This document shows, one piece after another, positions 8,675 through 16,514 of a stretch of 64,000 nucleotides of DNA (position 1 is the first letter of the stretch; every line of letters starts with the position of its first letter). This DNA is from Rhizohabitans arisaemae (GTDB lineage: Bacteria > Actinomycetota > Actinomycetes > Streptosporangiales > Streptosporangiaceae): assembly GCF_025996515.1 (NCBI RefSeq), contig NZ_BLRH01000060.1, forward strand, positions 620,001 to 684,000, in the 5' to 3' direction. The notes under the pieces are model-generated. The model saw nothing but the letters and a program-made list of their open reading frames with translations, made no database searches and was not told where the DNA came from. Position numbers and translations under genes: made by a program.

Positions 8675-9406
8675 GTGGCTGAGACAGTCCACGAACTTCG
8701 ACTCATGGGGCCGTTCCGGCTGCTCCGCGGGGGCTCTGCGCTGCAACTGTCCTATGGGGTGGCCAGACTGGTCGCGGCACTGGCGATCACGGGGGCGATG
8801 TCCCGCTCGCAGGCGGCCGGGCTGCTCTGGCCCGACCGGACCGAGCAACAGGCATTGTCCAACCTCCGCACAACCCTGTCCAGATTGTCCAGGAAAACGC
8901 GTGATGTCGTGGAGTGCGACGGTGACGTCCTCAGCCTTTCCGAAGGCACGGGGGTGGACGTCGAGATGCTGACGCGCTGGATCAACGACACCATCTACGG
9001 CTTGGGCTCCTCCGCCGGGGAGCTGACCGGCCCGCCCGCCGACGTCGACCGCCCGCTGCTGGCCGGCTGGTCCGATGACTGGGTCGTCGACAGCCGTGAG
9101 CGACTGCGCATGCTCACCGCCCAGGCGCTGCAGAGCGCCGCCGCCCGGTTGCTCTCCCTTGGCCGACCGGCCGAGGCTCTGCCGTACGGCCTGGCCGCGG
9201 TGCAGACCGAGCCGTGGTCGGAGAGCGCGAACCGCATTCTCCTGGAGATCCACGCCCGCCGCGGCGACCCCGGCAGCGCGCTGCGCCAGTATGAAAAGTT
9301 CAGCCGAATTCTGCTCCGGGAGCTCGGAGTACCTCCGGCACCGGACATCGTCGCGGCGATCCAGCAGCTGTACCCCTTCGGCACCGGCCGAGTGAAAGCG
9401 GTTTGA
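8675..9406 (+). CDS. SARP/BTAD-domain transcriptional activator
   Basis: 243 residues, the length of small SARP regulators. Residues ~5-90 form the OmpR-like winged helix (LRLMGPFRLLRGG, SRSQAAGLLWPD, ALSNLRTTLSRL). Residues ~95-235 form the bacterial transcriptional activator (BTAD) domain of tetratricopeptide-like helices (REALRMLTAQALQS-like segment, EPWSESANRILLEIHARRGD, LRQYEKFSRILLRELGV). Such proteins activate adjacent operons from direct repeats overlapping the -35. A GAAGGAGG-like site precedes the GTG start. The divergent three-gene cluster is the likeliest target. Confidence 0.9.
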   Translation: MAETVHELRLMGPFRLLRGGSALQLSYGVARLVAALAITGAMSRSQAAGLLWPDRTEQQALSNLRTTLSRLSRKTRDVVECDGDVLSLSEGTGVDVEMLTRWINDTIYGLGSSAGELTGPPADVDRPLLAGWSDDWVVDSRERLRMLTAQALQSAAARLLSLGRPAEALPYGLAAVQTEPWSESANRILLEIHARRGDPGSALRQYEKFSRILLRELGVPPAPDIVAAIQQLYPFGTGRVKAV

Positions 9407-9553
9407 GGGCCGTCAGGTGTTAAGCCCTTCCTGCTGCAGCGAGGCCATCCGTGACTCAGGCCGTACCCGTACAGCCGGTGCTTCTCGAATCAGAACTGAC
9501 GCACCTGCGGGTGGCCGAAGCGAACTGCGTACAGTGAGCACAGCGTTTCCATC

Positions 9554-9584
9554 TACCATCAGAATGGTACAATATCTGGTACCA
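9554..9584 (+). promoter_or_regulatory. YefM-YoeB operator with two palindromes
   Basis: TACCAT-CAGA-ATGGTA (9554-9569) and TGGTACCA (9577-9584) lie in an AT-rich patch just before the yefM ribosome site. The long-plus-short palindrome layout with a GTAC-type core resembles known YefM autoregulatory operators. Confidence 0.7.
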
Positions 9585-9603
9585 GATTAGGTGGAGGTCT
9601 CCG

Positions 9604-9864
9604 ATGTCGATCACCGCAAGCGAAGCCCGGCGCCGACTCTTCCCTCTCATCGACGAGGTGAACGAAGACAGCATGGCCGTGGAGATCGTCGCCAAGCACA
9701 ATCGCGCCTACCTCGTGCCCGCCGCCGAGTACGAAGCGCTGAAGGAGACGGCGCACCTCCTGCGCTCACCGGCCAACATGCGCAGGCTCATCGCCTCCTA
9801 CCAGCACGCCCTCGAAGGCCGTCACGAAATCCGCGAGCTCATTGACGTCGACGACCAAGCATGA
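9604..9864 (+). CDS. yefM: YefM/Phd-family antitoxin
   Basis: 86 residues. The N-terminus (MSITASEARRRLFPLIDEVN) is the Phd/YefM DNA-binding fold, followed by the typical VIVAKHNRAYLV-like strand and AAEYEALKET helix. The C-terminal part is the toxin-neutralising tail. It binds its own promoter and sequesters the YoeB nuclease. A GGAGG site lies seven bases before the ATG. The stop overlaps the toxin start by four bases, ensuring coupled synthesis. Confidence 0.93.
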   Translation: MSITASEARRRLFPLIDEVNEDSMAVEIVAKHNRAYLVPAAEYEALKETAHLLRSPANMRRLIASYQHALEGRHEIRELIDVDDQA

Positions 9865-10115
9865 AGCTCTCCTTCACTCCCGAAGCCTGGGAGGACTACA
9901 CCTCCTGGCTCTCCACCGACCGACAGGTCCTGAAACGGATCAATCGGCTCATCGAAGACGCCCTGCGCGATCCGTATGCAGGCATCGGCAAACCCGAGCC
10001 GCTCAAACACGCCCTCCAGGGAGCCTGGTCCCGAAGGATCACCGAAGAACACCGGCTTGTCTACCTCCCACGTGACGACGAGCTGATCATTCTTCAGGCC
10101 CGTTATCACTACTGA
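9861..10115 (+). CDS. yoeB: YoeB/Txe-family mRNA interferase toxin
   Basis: 84 residues matching the full RelE-superfamily YoeB fold: FTPEAWEDYTSW, INRLIEDALRDPYAGIGKPE, ALQGAWSRRITEEHRLVY and the C-terminal ARYHY containing the catalytic His and Tyr. The toxin cleaves ribosome-bound mRNA at the A site. The catalytic Glu and Arg equivalents (RRITEEHR) are present, so the enzyme looks active. It starts within the antitoxin stop (ATGA) and is followed by a hairpin. Confidence 0.93.
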   Translation: MKLSFTPEAWEDYTSWLSTDRQVLKRINRLIEDALRDPYAGIGKPEPLKHALQGAWSRRITEEHRLVYLPRDDELIILQARYHY

Positions 10116-10157
10116 GTGCAGCACCGACGGACGTTTCACGCTTCTCGGACCGAAACT

Positions 10158-10200
10158 CCTGGCAGGCGCAGGAAGTCCGCCATGCAAGGGGCCTGCCAGG
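10158..10200 (+). terminator. hairpin downstream of yefM-yoeB
   Basis: Perfect 10-bp arms CCTGGCAGGC and GCCTGCCAGG separated by 23 bases, ~40 bases beyond the yoeB stop. The long loop makes it a weaker terminator candidate. Confidence 0.45.
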
Positions 10201-10464
10201 GCCTTCGTGGCGGAGTACCCGCTCTGCCGATCAAGCCTGGTTGTATCTCCGATCTTGATTGACCGGAAAGGCCATCTACATCGCGTAGATTCACTCATCC
10301 ATCCGTTCGTGAGAGTGGCCGATGGCTCCGGGAGAGAGCGAAATGTATGTTCTCAAACAGACTGTCCAGAGTGTCGGCAACGTAGAGTAGTACCTTTCCT
10401 ACGTAAACGATTAAGTGAATCAATTCACCACGAAATCCGTAGATTAGTATTTACACTTCGCTTT
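10201..10464 (+). promoter_or_regulatory. AT-rich leader of the LysR gene
   Basis: From about 10330 to 10464 the base composition turns markedly A+T-rich compared with the rest of the window. It is the expected promoter and autoregulatory region of the LysR gene. No exact T-N11-A operator could be fixed by eye. Confidence 0.45.
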
Positions 10465-11412
10465 ATGGATCGCGGTGGCGATAGCGAGGGGCGGCGCTCT
10501 CTAGACGGGACCCCCTCCCGCGAGCCCAGCCTTCACCAACTGCGGCTATTCTTGGTGCTGGCCGAAGAACTCCATTTCGGCCGCGCGGCCCAGCGGCTGT
10601 TCCTGACACAGCCGGCGCTAAGCCAACAGATCCAGACGCTGGAGGACCGACTGGATGTCAACCTGGTGCAGCGTTCCTCCCGTCGCGTGGATCTCACAGC
10701 CGCCGGCCGGGCTCTGGTATCCGAAGCGCGTGACGTCGTGGCGGCTATGGACCGCTTTCGAGGGATCGCCGCCACCCATGCTCGGCAAGTGCGAGGCTGC
10801 CTGAGGATCGGAGCCATCGGCGGCGAAGCCTTCATGCCCTACGTGACCGCCATCCTCGCCGAACTCTCCGCCCAGCACCCCGATATCACCGTGGAGATCC
10901 GCTCCATAAACTTCGTCGAGCAAACCTACGTCCTGCACCGCAGAGAGGTCGACGCCGCGTTCCTCCGGCCGCCTCTCCCGCCCGGCCTGCGAAGCCTGCA
11001 CCTGGCGACGGGGCCCCGCGTCGCCTGTCTGCCCGCCGACGACCCACTGGTCGCTCAGGCGCCGCTGACCTTGGCCCAGTTGTCCGACCGCGTGGTGGTC
11101 GATGTCCCGATCCCGGAGCTGCGGGAGTGGTGGGACTACTGGACGGTCAACCCCCGCCCCGACGGCAGGCCCGTACGCTACGGCCCCGCGGCCGGGGACA
11201 TGGAGGCGCTCCTGTCGGCTGTCGCCCGTGGCCAGGCCATCGCCTTCCTGCCCGCCGAAGCTCGCCACGACTACACCCGCCGTGGCGTCGCGTACGTCGA
11301 TGTTACGGACCTACCCCTCTCCACGTCGTCCCTGGCCTGGCTCACCGACCAGGACCATCCCCCTGTTGCCGCTCTGCTTCAAGCGGCACGCGCCGTACTA
11401 CAGCGCAACTGA
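10465..11412 (+). CDS. LysR-family transcriptional regulator
   Basis: 315 residues from the ATG at 10465. The HTH spans ~residues 20-78 (LHQLRLFLVLAEELHFGRAA, TQPALSQQIQTLE, RRVDLTAAG), followed by the linker helix. The periplasmic-binding-like effector domain (GCLRIGAIGG onward, with GDMEALLSAVARGQAIAFLP) fills the rest. The frame extends upstream without LysR homology, so this start is preferred. LysR proteins usually regulate a divergent or adjacent gene, but the neighbours (YoeB, a secreted protein) suggest no obvious metabolic target. Related by motif to benzoate/catechol-type LTTRs (HFGRAA). Confidence 0.9.
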   Translation: MDRGGDSEGRRSLDGTPSREPSLHQLRLFLVLAEELHFGRAAQRLFLTQPALSQQIQTLEDRLDVNLVQRSSRRVDLTAAGRALVSEARDVVAAMDRFRGIAATHARQVRGCLRIGAIGGEAFMPYVTAILAELSAQHPDITVEIRSINFVEQTYVLHRREVDAAFLRPPLPPGLRSLHLATGPRVACLPADDPLVAQAPLTLAQLSDRVVVDVPIPELREWWDYWTVNPRPDGRPVRYGPAAGDMEALLSAVARGQAIAFLPAEARHDYTRRGVAYVDVTDLPLSTSSLAWLTDQDHPPVAALLQAARAVLQRN

Positions 11413-11443
11413 AAGAACTCGCAGTGAAACATATGACCAAGAG

Positions 11444-11471
11444 GGCGCCTGACGAAAAGATGTCGGGCGCC
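11444..11471 (+). terminator. hairpin after the LysR gene
   Basis: GGCGCCTGAC and GTCGGGCGCC form a 10-bp stem with one G-U pair and loop GAAAAGAT, 32 bases past the LysR stop. Confidence 0.65.
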
Positions 11472-11917
11472 GCCCTGGGTCGTCTTGGATGATCTGCAGG
11501 CAGAGCTACCTGCCCCATATGTTCAATGAAGTTGAGGGTGCGACTTTCTATGCCTCGGTGGTGCTTGAGCTTGCCCGACCACCAAAGGTCGTGGCCGTAT
11601 GAAGTTGATCTTTCGACAGGACCGTCTTCTCCCAACTCTCGTGCCGCCAATTACATCAATAACCAATAGTCAATCGATCCCGACATCTTACTTATAGCCG
11701 AAGCCCTGGCACCTTGTGGCTAGGGTGTGAGATTGTTCCGACAGGGGATCCGGCGGCGTTTTGATGGGATTAGGTCACGGAAAGATGAGCCTGCTCAGAA
11801 GACTCGCCAATTCCACTATCACGTCTCCCACCACACTTGCGTATCGGAGGACGGGAAACGAATAAAAGCGAGAAAGGTCCGCAAAAGAGTATGAGAACGA
11901 ACCTCTATGGGAGACCG
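11472..11917. other. intergenic stretch with lowered GC
   Basis: About 445 bases, richer in A+T than the surroundings. It holds only the transposase-like scrap and the promoter of the small secreted protein. Confidence 0.45.
11540..11650 (-). pseudogene. possible transposase relic (IS5/HARBI-type DDE)
   Basis: A minus-strand frame contains YGHDLWWSGKLKHHRG. This resembles the DLWWSGKHKHHGG stretch near the first catalytic region of IS5-like transposases. Only ~35 residues are recognisable. No terminal inverted repeats were found. Treat as a decayed scrap. Confidence 0.4.
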
Positions 11918-12310
11918 ATGAACACCGTAAGAAGGCTCTGCGCGACAGGCCTCGCGACCGCGAGCGCCGCAGTACTCCTGGTTGCGGGCCCAGCGACCCC
12001 AGCCTTCGCGGCTGCTGCCGAGTGCACCGTTCCCTTCGGCTGGACCACCTGCTCCACAGGAACTATCCCGCCCAACCCGAGAGACCACTACGTGAAGGTC
12101 AATACCTGGGAATCACCGTGGCCGTTCAATAACCCCATCTGCGGTGAAGGCGAGATCAGGTGGAAGGTCGTGGACAAGCAAAATGGTCATGTCGTCGGTC
12201 GCGGATCCGGCAAGGTAAGCGCGCTGATTATCCCTGGACTGTATTCGCCCGTGGGCTACTACGGCCGGCTCGACAACTGCCCGCGAATGACCATCCATAT
12301 CCAAAGCTAA
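11918..12310 (+). CDS. small secreted protein
   Basis: 130 residues. An N-terminal signal peptide (MNTVRRLCATG, hydrophobic core, cleavage near PAFAAAAE) precedes a ~95-residue mature domain. The mature part has four Cys (AECTVPF, TTCSTG, PICGEGE, DNCPRM), probably two disulphides, with a charged strand EIRWKVVDKQNG. I do not recognise the fold. The start at 11918 is preferred for GGGAG upstream; an in-frame ATG at 11891 would add nine residues. Monocistronic. Confidence 0.7.
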   Translation: MNTVRRLCATGLATASAAVLLVAGPATPAFAAAAECTVPFGWTTCSTGTIPPNPRDHYVKVNTWESPWPFNNPICGEGEIRWKVVDKQNGHVVGRGSGKVSALIIPGLYSPVGYYGRLDNCPRMTIHIQS

Positions 12311-12490
12311 TCAAATCCCTGCCGCCGAGCTCCCTAAACGACCGGACTTGGCGCGGTAAGGATCAGCTTCGCAAGCCACCCGTACCTCGGGTGCAAACGA
12401 ATCGTGACGCCTTTTCTCTTTCAGGCTCCGGGAATGGCGCACTAAGTACAAGCCTGTAATCGTGGGGAATGTAGCTCGACACTCGTTTGC

Positions 12491-12997
12491 ATGACGTTTC
12501 CCCTTGCTGCCGCAGGCGGCGATAGGGCGTTCATTGAGCTTCTGGCTCACGTGCGTTGGATCGTCGGCGGAACAGGAACCAGCAAGAGCACATTGACTGA
12601 GGCTCTGGCCCGCCGACACAACGTCCTGATCTACAATGGTGACCGAGCGGAACACGGTTGGGTGACTCGAAGCACGCAGCGGGAGCACCCGCATCCGCGC
12701 CTCTTCGGCGCTGCGCCCGAACAGATCCGGGCGGGCCGATCGGCTAGGGAGATATTCCAGTCGATGGCCGACCCGCACGGAGAGACGATCGGCTTCCTCA
12801 TCGTGGATTTACTTGCCCTCCCCTGCGACCGGATGGTCCTGGTCGACTACTTCGGCGTCCTGCCCCGGGGTCTCGGGCCGCCGGTCGCCGGTGCTCATCA
12901 AGCGGTGTTCCCGCTGCCTCCCACTGAGTTCCGTCACCGGCTTGAGTACCGGCCCGACGGAACCACCACTCAATCGTTCAGGAGGATTGTCCGATGA
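12491..12997 (+). CDS. P-loop kinase-like protein, probably C-terminally truncated
   Basis: 168 residues. After a non-homologous N-terminal ~20 residues comes WIVGGTGTSKSTLTEALARRH, a Walker A with Ser at the usual Gly position (GTSKST). It is followed by YNGDRAEHGWV and HGETIGFLIVDLLALP, the pattern of actinobacterial small-molecule kinase-like proteins acting on a bound nucleotide. The last ~30 residues (after VLVDYFGVLPRG) diverge and are shorter than expected for the family, so a frameshift or truncation is likely. The stop overlaps the ATG of the next P-loop gene by four bases. Confidence 0.6.
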   Translation: MTFPLAAAGGDRAFIELLAHVRWIVGGTGTSKSTLTEALARRHNVLIYNGDRAEHGWVTRSTQREHPHPRLFGAAPEQIRAGRSAREIFQSMADPHGETIGFLIVDLLALPCDRMVLVDYFGVLPRGLGPPVAGAHQAVFPLPPTEFRHRLEYRPDGTTTQSFRRIVR

Positions 12998-13668
12998 ACG
13001 CAGGCAGCATGAGGATGCACGACGATCTTGCCCATCCGGCTTCCCGATGTCCGGCACATGGGCGGATGACGAGCGCCACTGTCAGCAGGGCCGGGCTACC
13101 GCATTCGCCCCGACCCGGCCGGTACGTCCTTACGGGTGCTCCAGGTGCGGGCAAGACCACGATCGTCGACGAACTGAGAGAGCGCGGGCACACGGTGATC
13201 GACGAAGCGGCCACCGACGTCATCTCCGAGCGACAGGCGAAAGGCCATGACGAGCCGTGGAAAGACATCGATTTTCTCAACGTGATCGTTGACGTGCAGA
13301 GGCAGCGGCAGGAGGCGGCGAGAGCGGCGATCCAGATCTACGATCGCTCTCCGATCTGCACCCTGGCCCTGGCCCACTATCTGCGACATCCGATCTCTCC
13401 GACGCTCGCGGCAGAGGTCGAACGCATTGTGAGCGAGAACATCTACGATCGGCGGGTCTTCCTGGTGCGCCCGATCGGTTTCGTGGCGGCGACCGCGGCG
13501 CGCAGGATCTCCTTCAAGGATTCGCTGGACTTCGCCCGCGTGCACGAACAGGTCTACCGTGCGCACGGTTATGAGCTGATCGACATCCCGCCTGGCGACG
13601 TCGAGCATCGCACGACAACGATCGAGAACCACATCCGTTCCTGGTCCACCGAGCAGCCGGTCTCCTGA
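12994..13668 (+). CDS. AAA/P-loop NTPase, NadR-kinase-like
   Basis: 224 residues. The first ~45 look poorly conserved; YVLTGAPGAGKTTIVDEL then provides Walker A, and RGHTVIDEAATDVISERQ a second motif typical of AAA_28/NadR-type predicted ATPases. IYDRSPICTLALAHYL supplies the DRS motif that such kinases use near the substrate, and RRISFKDSLDFARVHEQVY follows as the lid region. Probably phosphorylates a small molecule; substrate unknown. It is translationally coupled to the preceding P-loop gene (ATGA). A later start near residue 40 is possible. Confidence 0.75.
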   Translation: MNAGSMRMHDDLAHPASRCPAHGRMTSATVSRAGLPHSPRPGRYVLTGAPGAGKTTIVDELRERGHTVIDEAATDVISERQAKGHDEPWKDIDFLNVIVDVQRQRQEAARAAIQIYDRSPICTLALAHYLRHPISPTLAAEVERIVSENIYDRRVFLVRPIGFVAATAARRISFKDSLDFARVHEQVYRAHGYELIDIPPGDVEHRTTTIENHIRSWSTEQPVS

Positions 13669-13824
13669 AACCACCGACCTGACCTTCTCGAACCTGGTCC
13701 GTACGCTCCCGTCAGGTAGTCGATTCGAGGAAGCCCCCAAGCCAAATCCCCGTCACCCGCGCACAGCGTGAAGGCCCGCAAACACAGCTGCCGGTCCAGG
13801 ACCAGGCGCTGTACCCTTCCGGGC

Positions 13825-14571
13825 ATGAGCTTTCGCGGCACGCCCCGGCCGCGTCCACGCTGGTATCACGCGCGGACCGAGCTGGACGACTTCGCGATCG
13901 TCAGCTACCGGGTGCCCGCCGACGCGCTCGCCCGGCACCTTCCCACCGGATTCACCCCAACGGAATTGGCCTTCGACGACGGCCGCGGCGCCCTTGTCTC
14001 CGCCGTCGCGTTCCGGGACCGGGACTTTCACTTCCGGTTCTTCCCACCGGCGGCCATCACCTGTGGACAGATCAACTACCGCGCCTACGTCACCGCGAAC
14101 GGCGAGCCGGGTGTGTGGTTTTTCGGCACCAGCCTGGACCACCCCGTGGTCGCGATCCCCCAGCATGTATGGGGCATGCCCTGGAAGCGCGAGCGCATTC
14201 GCATCGAGGCCGAGTGGAACCGCGCCCCGGCGCGCTGGCGACTGAACGCCGGGGACACCGCCTGCGAGGCGGCCGAACTCCCCGAGCCACCCGAACGGCT
14301 GGACGGGTTCACCGGCGAATCGCACTGGATGGAACTGCTCACCCATCCCACTCAAGGCTGGTACCGGCGCCGAAACCAGCGGGTGGGCACCTACAGCATT
14401 TGGCATCCGCCGATGCGCCCGCGATACTTCGCGGCCGTCTCCGCAAGGTTTCCGGTCTTCGAACGCCTCGGCTTGATCACCTCGGAGACGCCACCGCACT
14501 CGGTCCTGATCCAGCCTCGGCTCCACTTCGACATCCACACCCCGCCCCGGCGCTTCCACCCGTCCGCTTGA
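13825..14571 (+). CDS. DUF2071 (YqjF-like) family protein
   Basis: 248 residues matching DUF2071, a relative of the acetoacetate-decarboxylase fold: PRWYHARTELDDFAIVSYRV, HLPTGFTP, FFGTSLDHPVVAIPQHVWG and the closing WHPPMRPRYFAAVSARFPVF. Members are cytosolic and of unknown substrate. The ATG at 13825 begins the conserved domain; the frame extends a little upstream without homology. Single gene. No ribosome site stronger than GGGC is visible, so expression may be leaderless. Confidence 0.85.
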   Translation: MSFRGTPRPRPRWYHARTELDDFAIVSYRVPADALARHLPTGFTPTELAFDDGRGALVSAVAFRDRDFHFRFFPPAAITCGQINYRAYVTANGEPGVWFFGTSLDHPVVAIPQHVWGMPWKRERIRIEAEWNRAPARWRLNAGDTACEAAELPEPPERLDGFTGESHWMELLTHPTQGWYRRRNQRVGTYSIWHPPMRPRYFAAVSARFPVFERLGLITSETPPHSVLIQPRLHFDIHTPPRRFHPSA

Positions 14572-14713
14572 GGCATGGGCGAGCATGGCAGGCGCCGTAT
14601 GGGTCCTCATCCTCGTTGATCCTGCACGGAACTGTGACAATCGGACGATTATGTGGAGCAACGGGTGCAAGCCGCTCATCCGGACCATGACGGTCGTACA
14701 GGAAGATGAGCAT

Positions 14714-15074
14714 GTGACTTCCACCCCCGCCGCTGACGAACCGGCGAGCACGCGAGACCGGGAAGCCGTCGAACACCTCCTCGGCCGTCCGCTGAATCGG
14801 TCATGGCCGACGAATGCCCTGGCCCCGGGAAGCCGGGTCATGGTGCTGCGAGACCCGATCCTGGACGGGCCGTGGCAGAGCGAGTTTCTGGGGACGATCG
14901 ACGCCATGGGCGCGCCTGAGCCCGTTCAACATCCTCACGCGTCCCCTGGGGAATTGTCACTGGGTCACCTTCGACGCTCCTCAGTACGAAACCAACGGGT
15001 GCGGGCCTTACCGCAAGGCCCAGATCTGGAGCCGATATCTTCGAGCCGAAGCGGATCCCGGAACAGAGGCATAG
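14714..15074 (+). pseudogene. conserved small actinobacterial protein disrupted by a frameshift
   Basis: Frame A reads DREAVEHLLGRPL, ALAPGSRVMVLRDPILDGPW and FLGTIDAMGAPEPVQHPHA, ending at GEL. The sequence then continues in another frame as HWVTFDAPQYETNGCGPYRK and AQIWSRYL to a stop at 15074. Joined, these make one ~115-residue protein of a family I recall from actinomycetes. The junction lies near 14955-14966, where one or two bases are missing or extra. AGGAAG precedes the GTG at 14714. Either a real lesion or a sequencing error. Confidence 0.7.
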
Positions 15075-15279
15075 CCAAGCATGCTCCGCCGTGTCGTCGA
15101 CGACATATGAGAACCGACCCCCTGACGACATCGGAACCGCGTTCCGCCCCATTGACGGCGGCGAACGCATCCTCGTCGACGTCGCCGACAAGACATCCGC
15201 ACCAGGGCCTGGTTGTAAAAGTGTGCGGAGTTGCTGGAAAGTCGGGTGAAACGGGAGACGGGCTCGGGACCATTGCCGC

Positions 15280-16203
15280 ATGAGGGAGCGGGAACTGGCC
15301 AAGGGGGTACTTGTCGGGCTTGTGGTCGGTATCGTGCAGGCTGTCGTATGGGCGAGGACCGATCAATGGGACGAGCATGCGGGCGGGCGCGGGCCCTATT
15401 CGTTGGTGCCGGCGGTGGTCCTGACCGGCCCGGCCATGGTGGCCCTGGCCGGATTCCGCCGCTGGCCCCTCGTCGCGCTCGTCGGCGGGATCGCCACGCT
15501 CGCCCTGGGCCAGGCCCTGTGGAGAATCGTGCCCGATCCCACCGTCTACGGCTTGCACCGCTCCGTGCTCGGCTGGGTGCACCTGTCGGCGGCGGTGGCC
15601 GGGTTCGCCGTCGCCGCTTGGGCACTGGCCGCCACGAGACGGTGGTGGTCCAGGCTCGTGGCGCTCGTCGTGCTCATCGCCGTCTGGGCGCTGGCGATTC
15701 CCTTGGAGAAGGCCGTCTTGCGCCGGCACCTGGCACGCGGCATCGAACTGTCCGGACTGCCCCTGGTCGCGCCGGATATCCCGGGGTACAAGCTCGCCTC
15801 GGCCCATGTGCCGGGATTGCGTCACGTGGACGAGCCGACGATCTCGCTGTACTACCTGCCCCCCGGTGCGGAGAAGGTGGGCTGGAGCCATCTGGGCATC
15901 TCGGTGGGCATGATCCGGGGCTCGGTCGCATCCGCCGCGCGGGCGTGCAAGATGACGCACGAGCGGAAACTCAGGGGTGAGCCCTGCCGTGCAGCCTCAC
16001 GGGATCGATGGGTCCGCCACACATTGGACGGCGACGGGTCGCAGCGGTGGATCGTCGTATTCGTACGCAGGAACGGTGCCTTGCTGACGCTCCGAAGCGG
16101 TGGCGCCGATGAGACCACCCTTCTGGCAGCCGCGGAGACGATCCGGCCGATCTCCGCAGAGACTCTCGTGGAGCTGGCCATCGCGGCGGGGCGAAGGTTG
16201 TAG
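15280..16203 (+). CDS. membrane protein with C-terminal extracytoplasmic domain
   Basis: 307 residues. Residues ~8-160 hold about five hydrophobic helices (KGVLVGLVVGIVQAVVWA, LVPAVVLTGPAMVALAG, WPLVALVGGIATLALG and two more). The remaining ~145 residues form a soluble domain (ISLYYLPPGAEKVGWSHLG, SQRWIVVFVRRNGALLTL) with a Cys pair (ACKMTHE, EPCRA). Function unknown. The frame starts at an ATG near the end of the frameshifted gene's downstream region. Monocistronic. Confidence 0.75.
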   Translation: MRERELAKGVLVGLVVGIVQAVVWARTDQWDEHAGGRGPYSLVPAVVLTGPAMVALAGFRRWPLVALVGGIATLALGQALWRIVPDPTVYGLHRSVLGWVHLSAAVAGFAVAAWALAATRRWWSRLVALVVLIAVWALAIPLEKAVLRRHLARGIELSGLPLVAPDIPGYKLASAHVPGLRHVDEPTISLYYLPPGAEKVGWSHLGISVGMIRGSVASAARACKMTHERKLRGEPCRAASRDRWVRHTLDGDGSQRWIVVFVRRNGALLTLRSGGADETTLLAAAETIRPISAETLVELAIAAGRRL

Positions 16204-16410
16204 CGACCCACGCATACACCGGGCCACCCCAACACCTGACAAGCCGGTTCCAAGTACCGGCCCTTGGTGTCCCGGCCGACCATCGAAAGGGAGCAAGGGG
16301 CCTGCCATCGATCCGGTATCGAGGCGCAGGTCTCTCCGGGCGCGCAGAACCCCCGATCCGCCGGACGCCGGAAGAGGAAGATTGATCCCGTGGCGGTTAC
16401 CACGAATGCG

Positions 16411-16430
16411 GTACGGGCCTGAGGCCGTAC
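16411..16430. repeat. dispersed GTACGG...CCGTAC palindrome, copy 1
   Basis: GTACGGGCCTGAGGCCGTAC, downstream of the chitinase gene. It is 18/20 identical to the copy at 18549-18568 on the other side of that gene. Confidence 0.55.
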
Positions 16431-16472
16431 ACCGACTCCGTTCTCGGGGAGAACGGCATCGGGGCAGGAAGA

Positions 16473-16504
16473 CGGAGGGGACGGGGTTTGACCCGCCCCC
16501 TCCG
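16473..16504 (-). terminator. terminator of the chitinase gene
   Basis: CGGAGGGGACGG and CCGCCCCCTCCG pair with one mismatch around a short loop, directly beyond the chitinase stop. Confidence 0.7.
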
Positions 16505-16514
16505 TTCGCGGCTG

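Noticed and set aside
10465-12310. LysR gene controlling the small secreted protein
   Set aside because: A terminator and ~500 bases with a transposase scrap separate them, and they are not divergent.
14965-15960. 331-residue minus-strand frame opposite the membrane protein
   Set aside because: His/Arg/Gly-rich shadow frame; the plus strand encodes membrane helices and a soluble domain.
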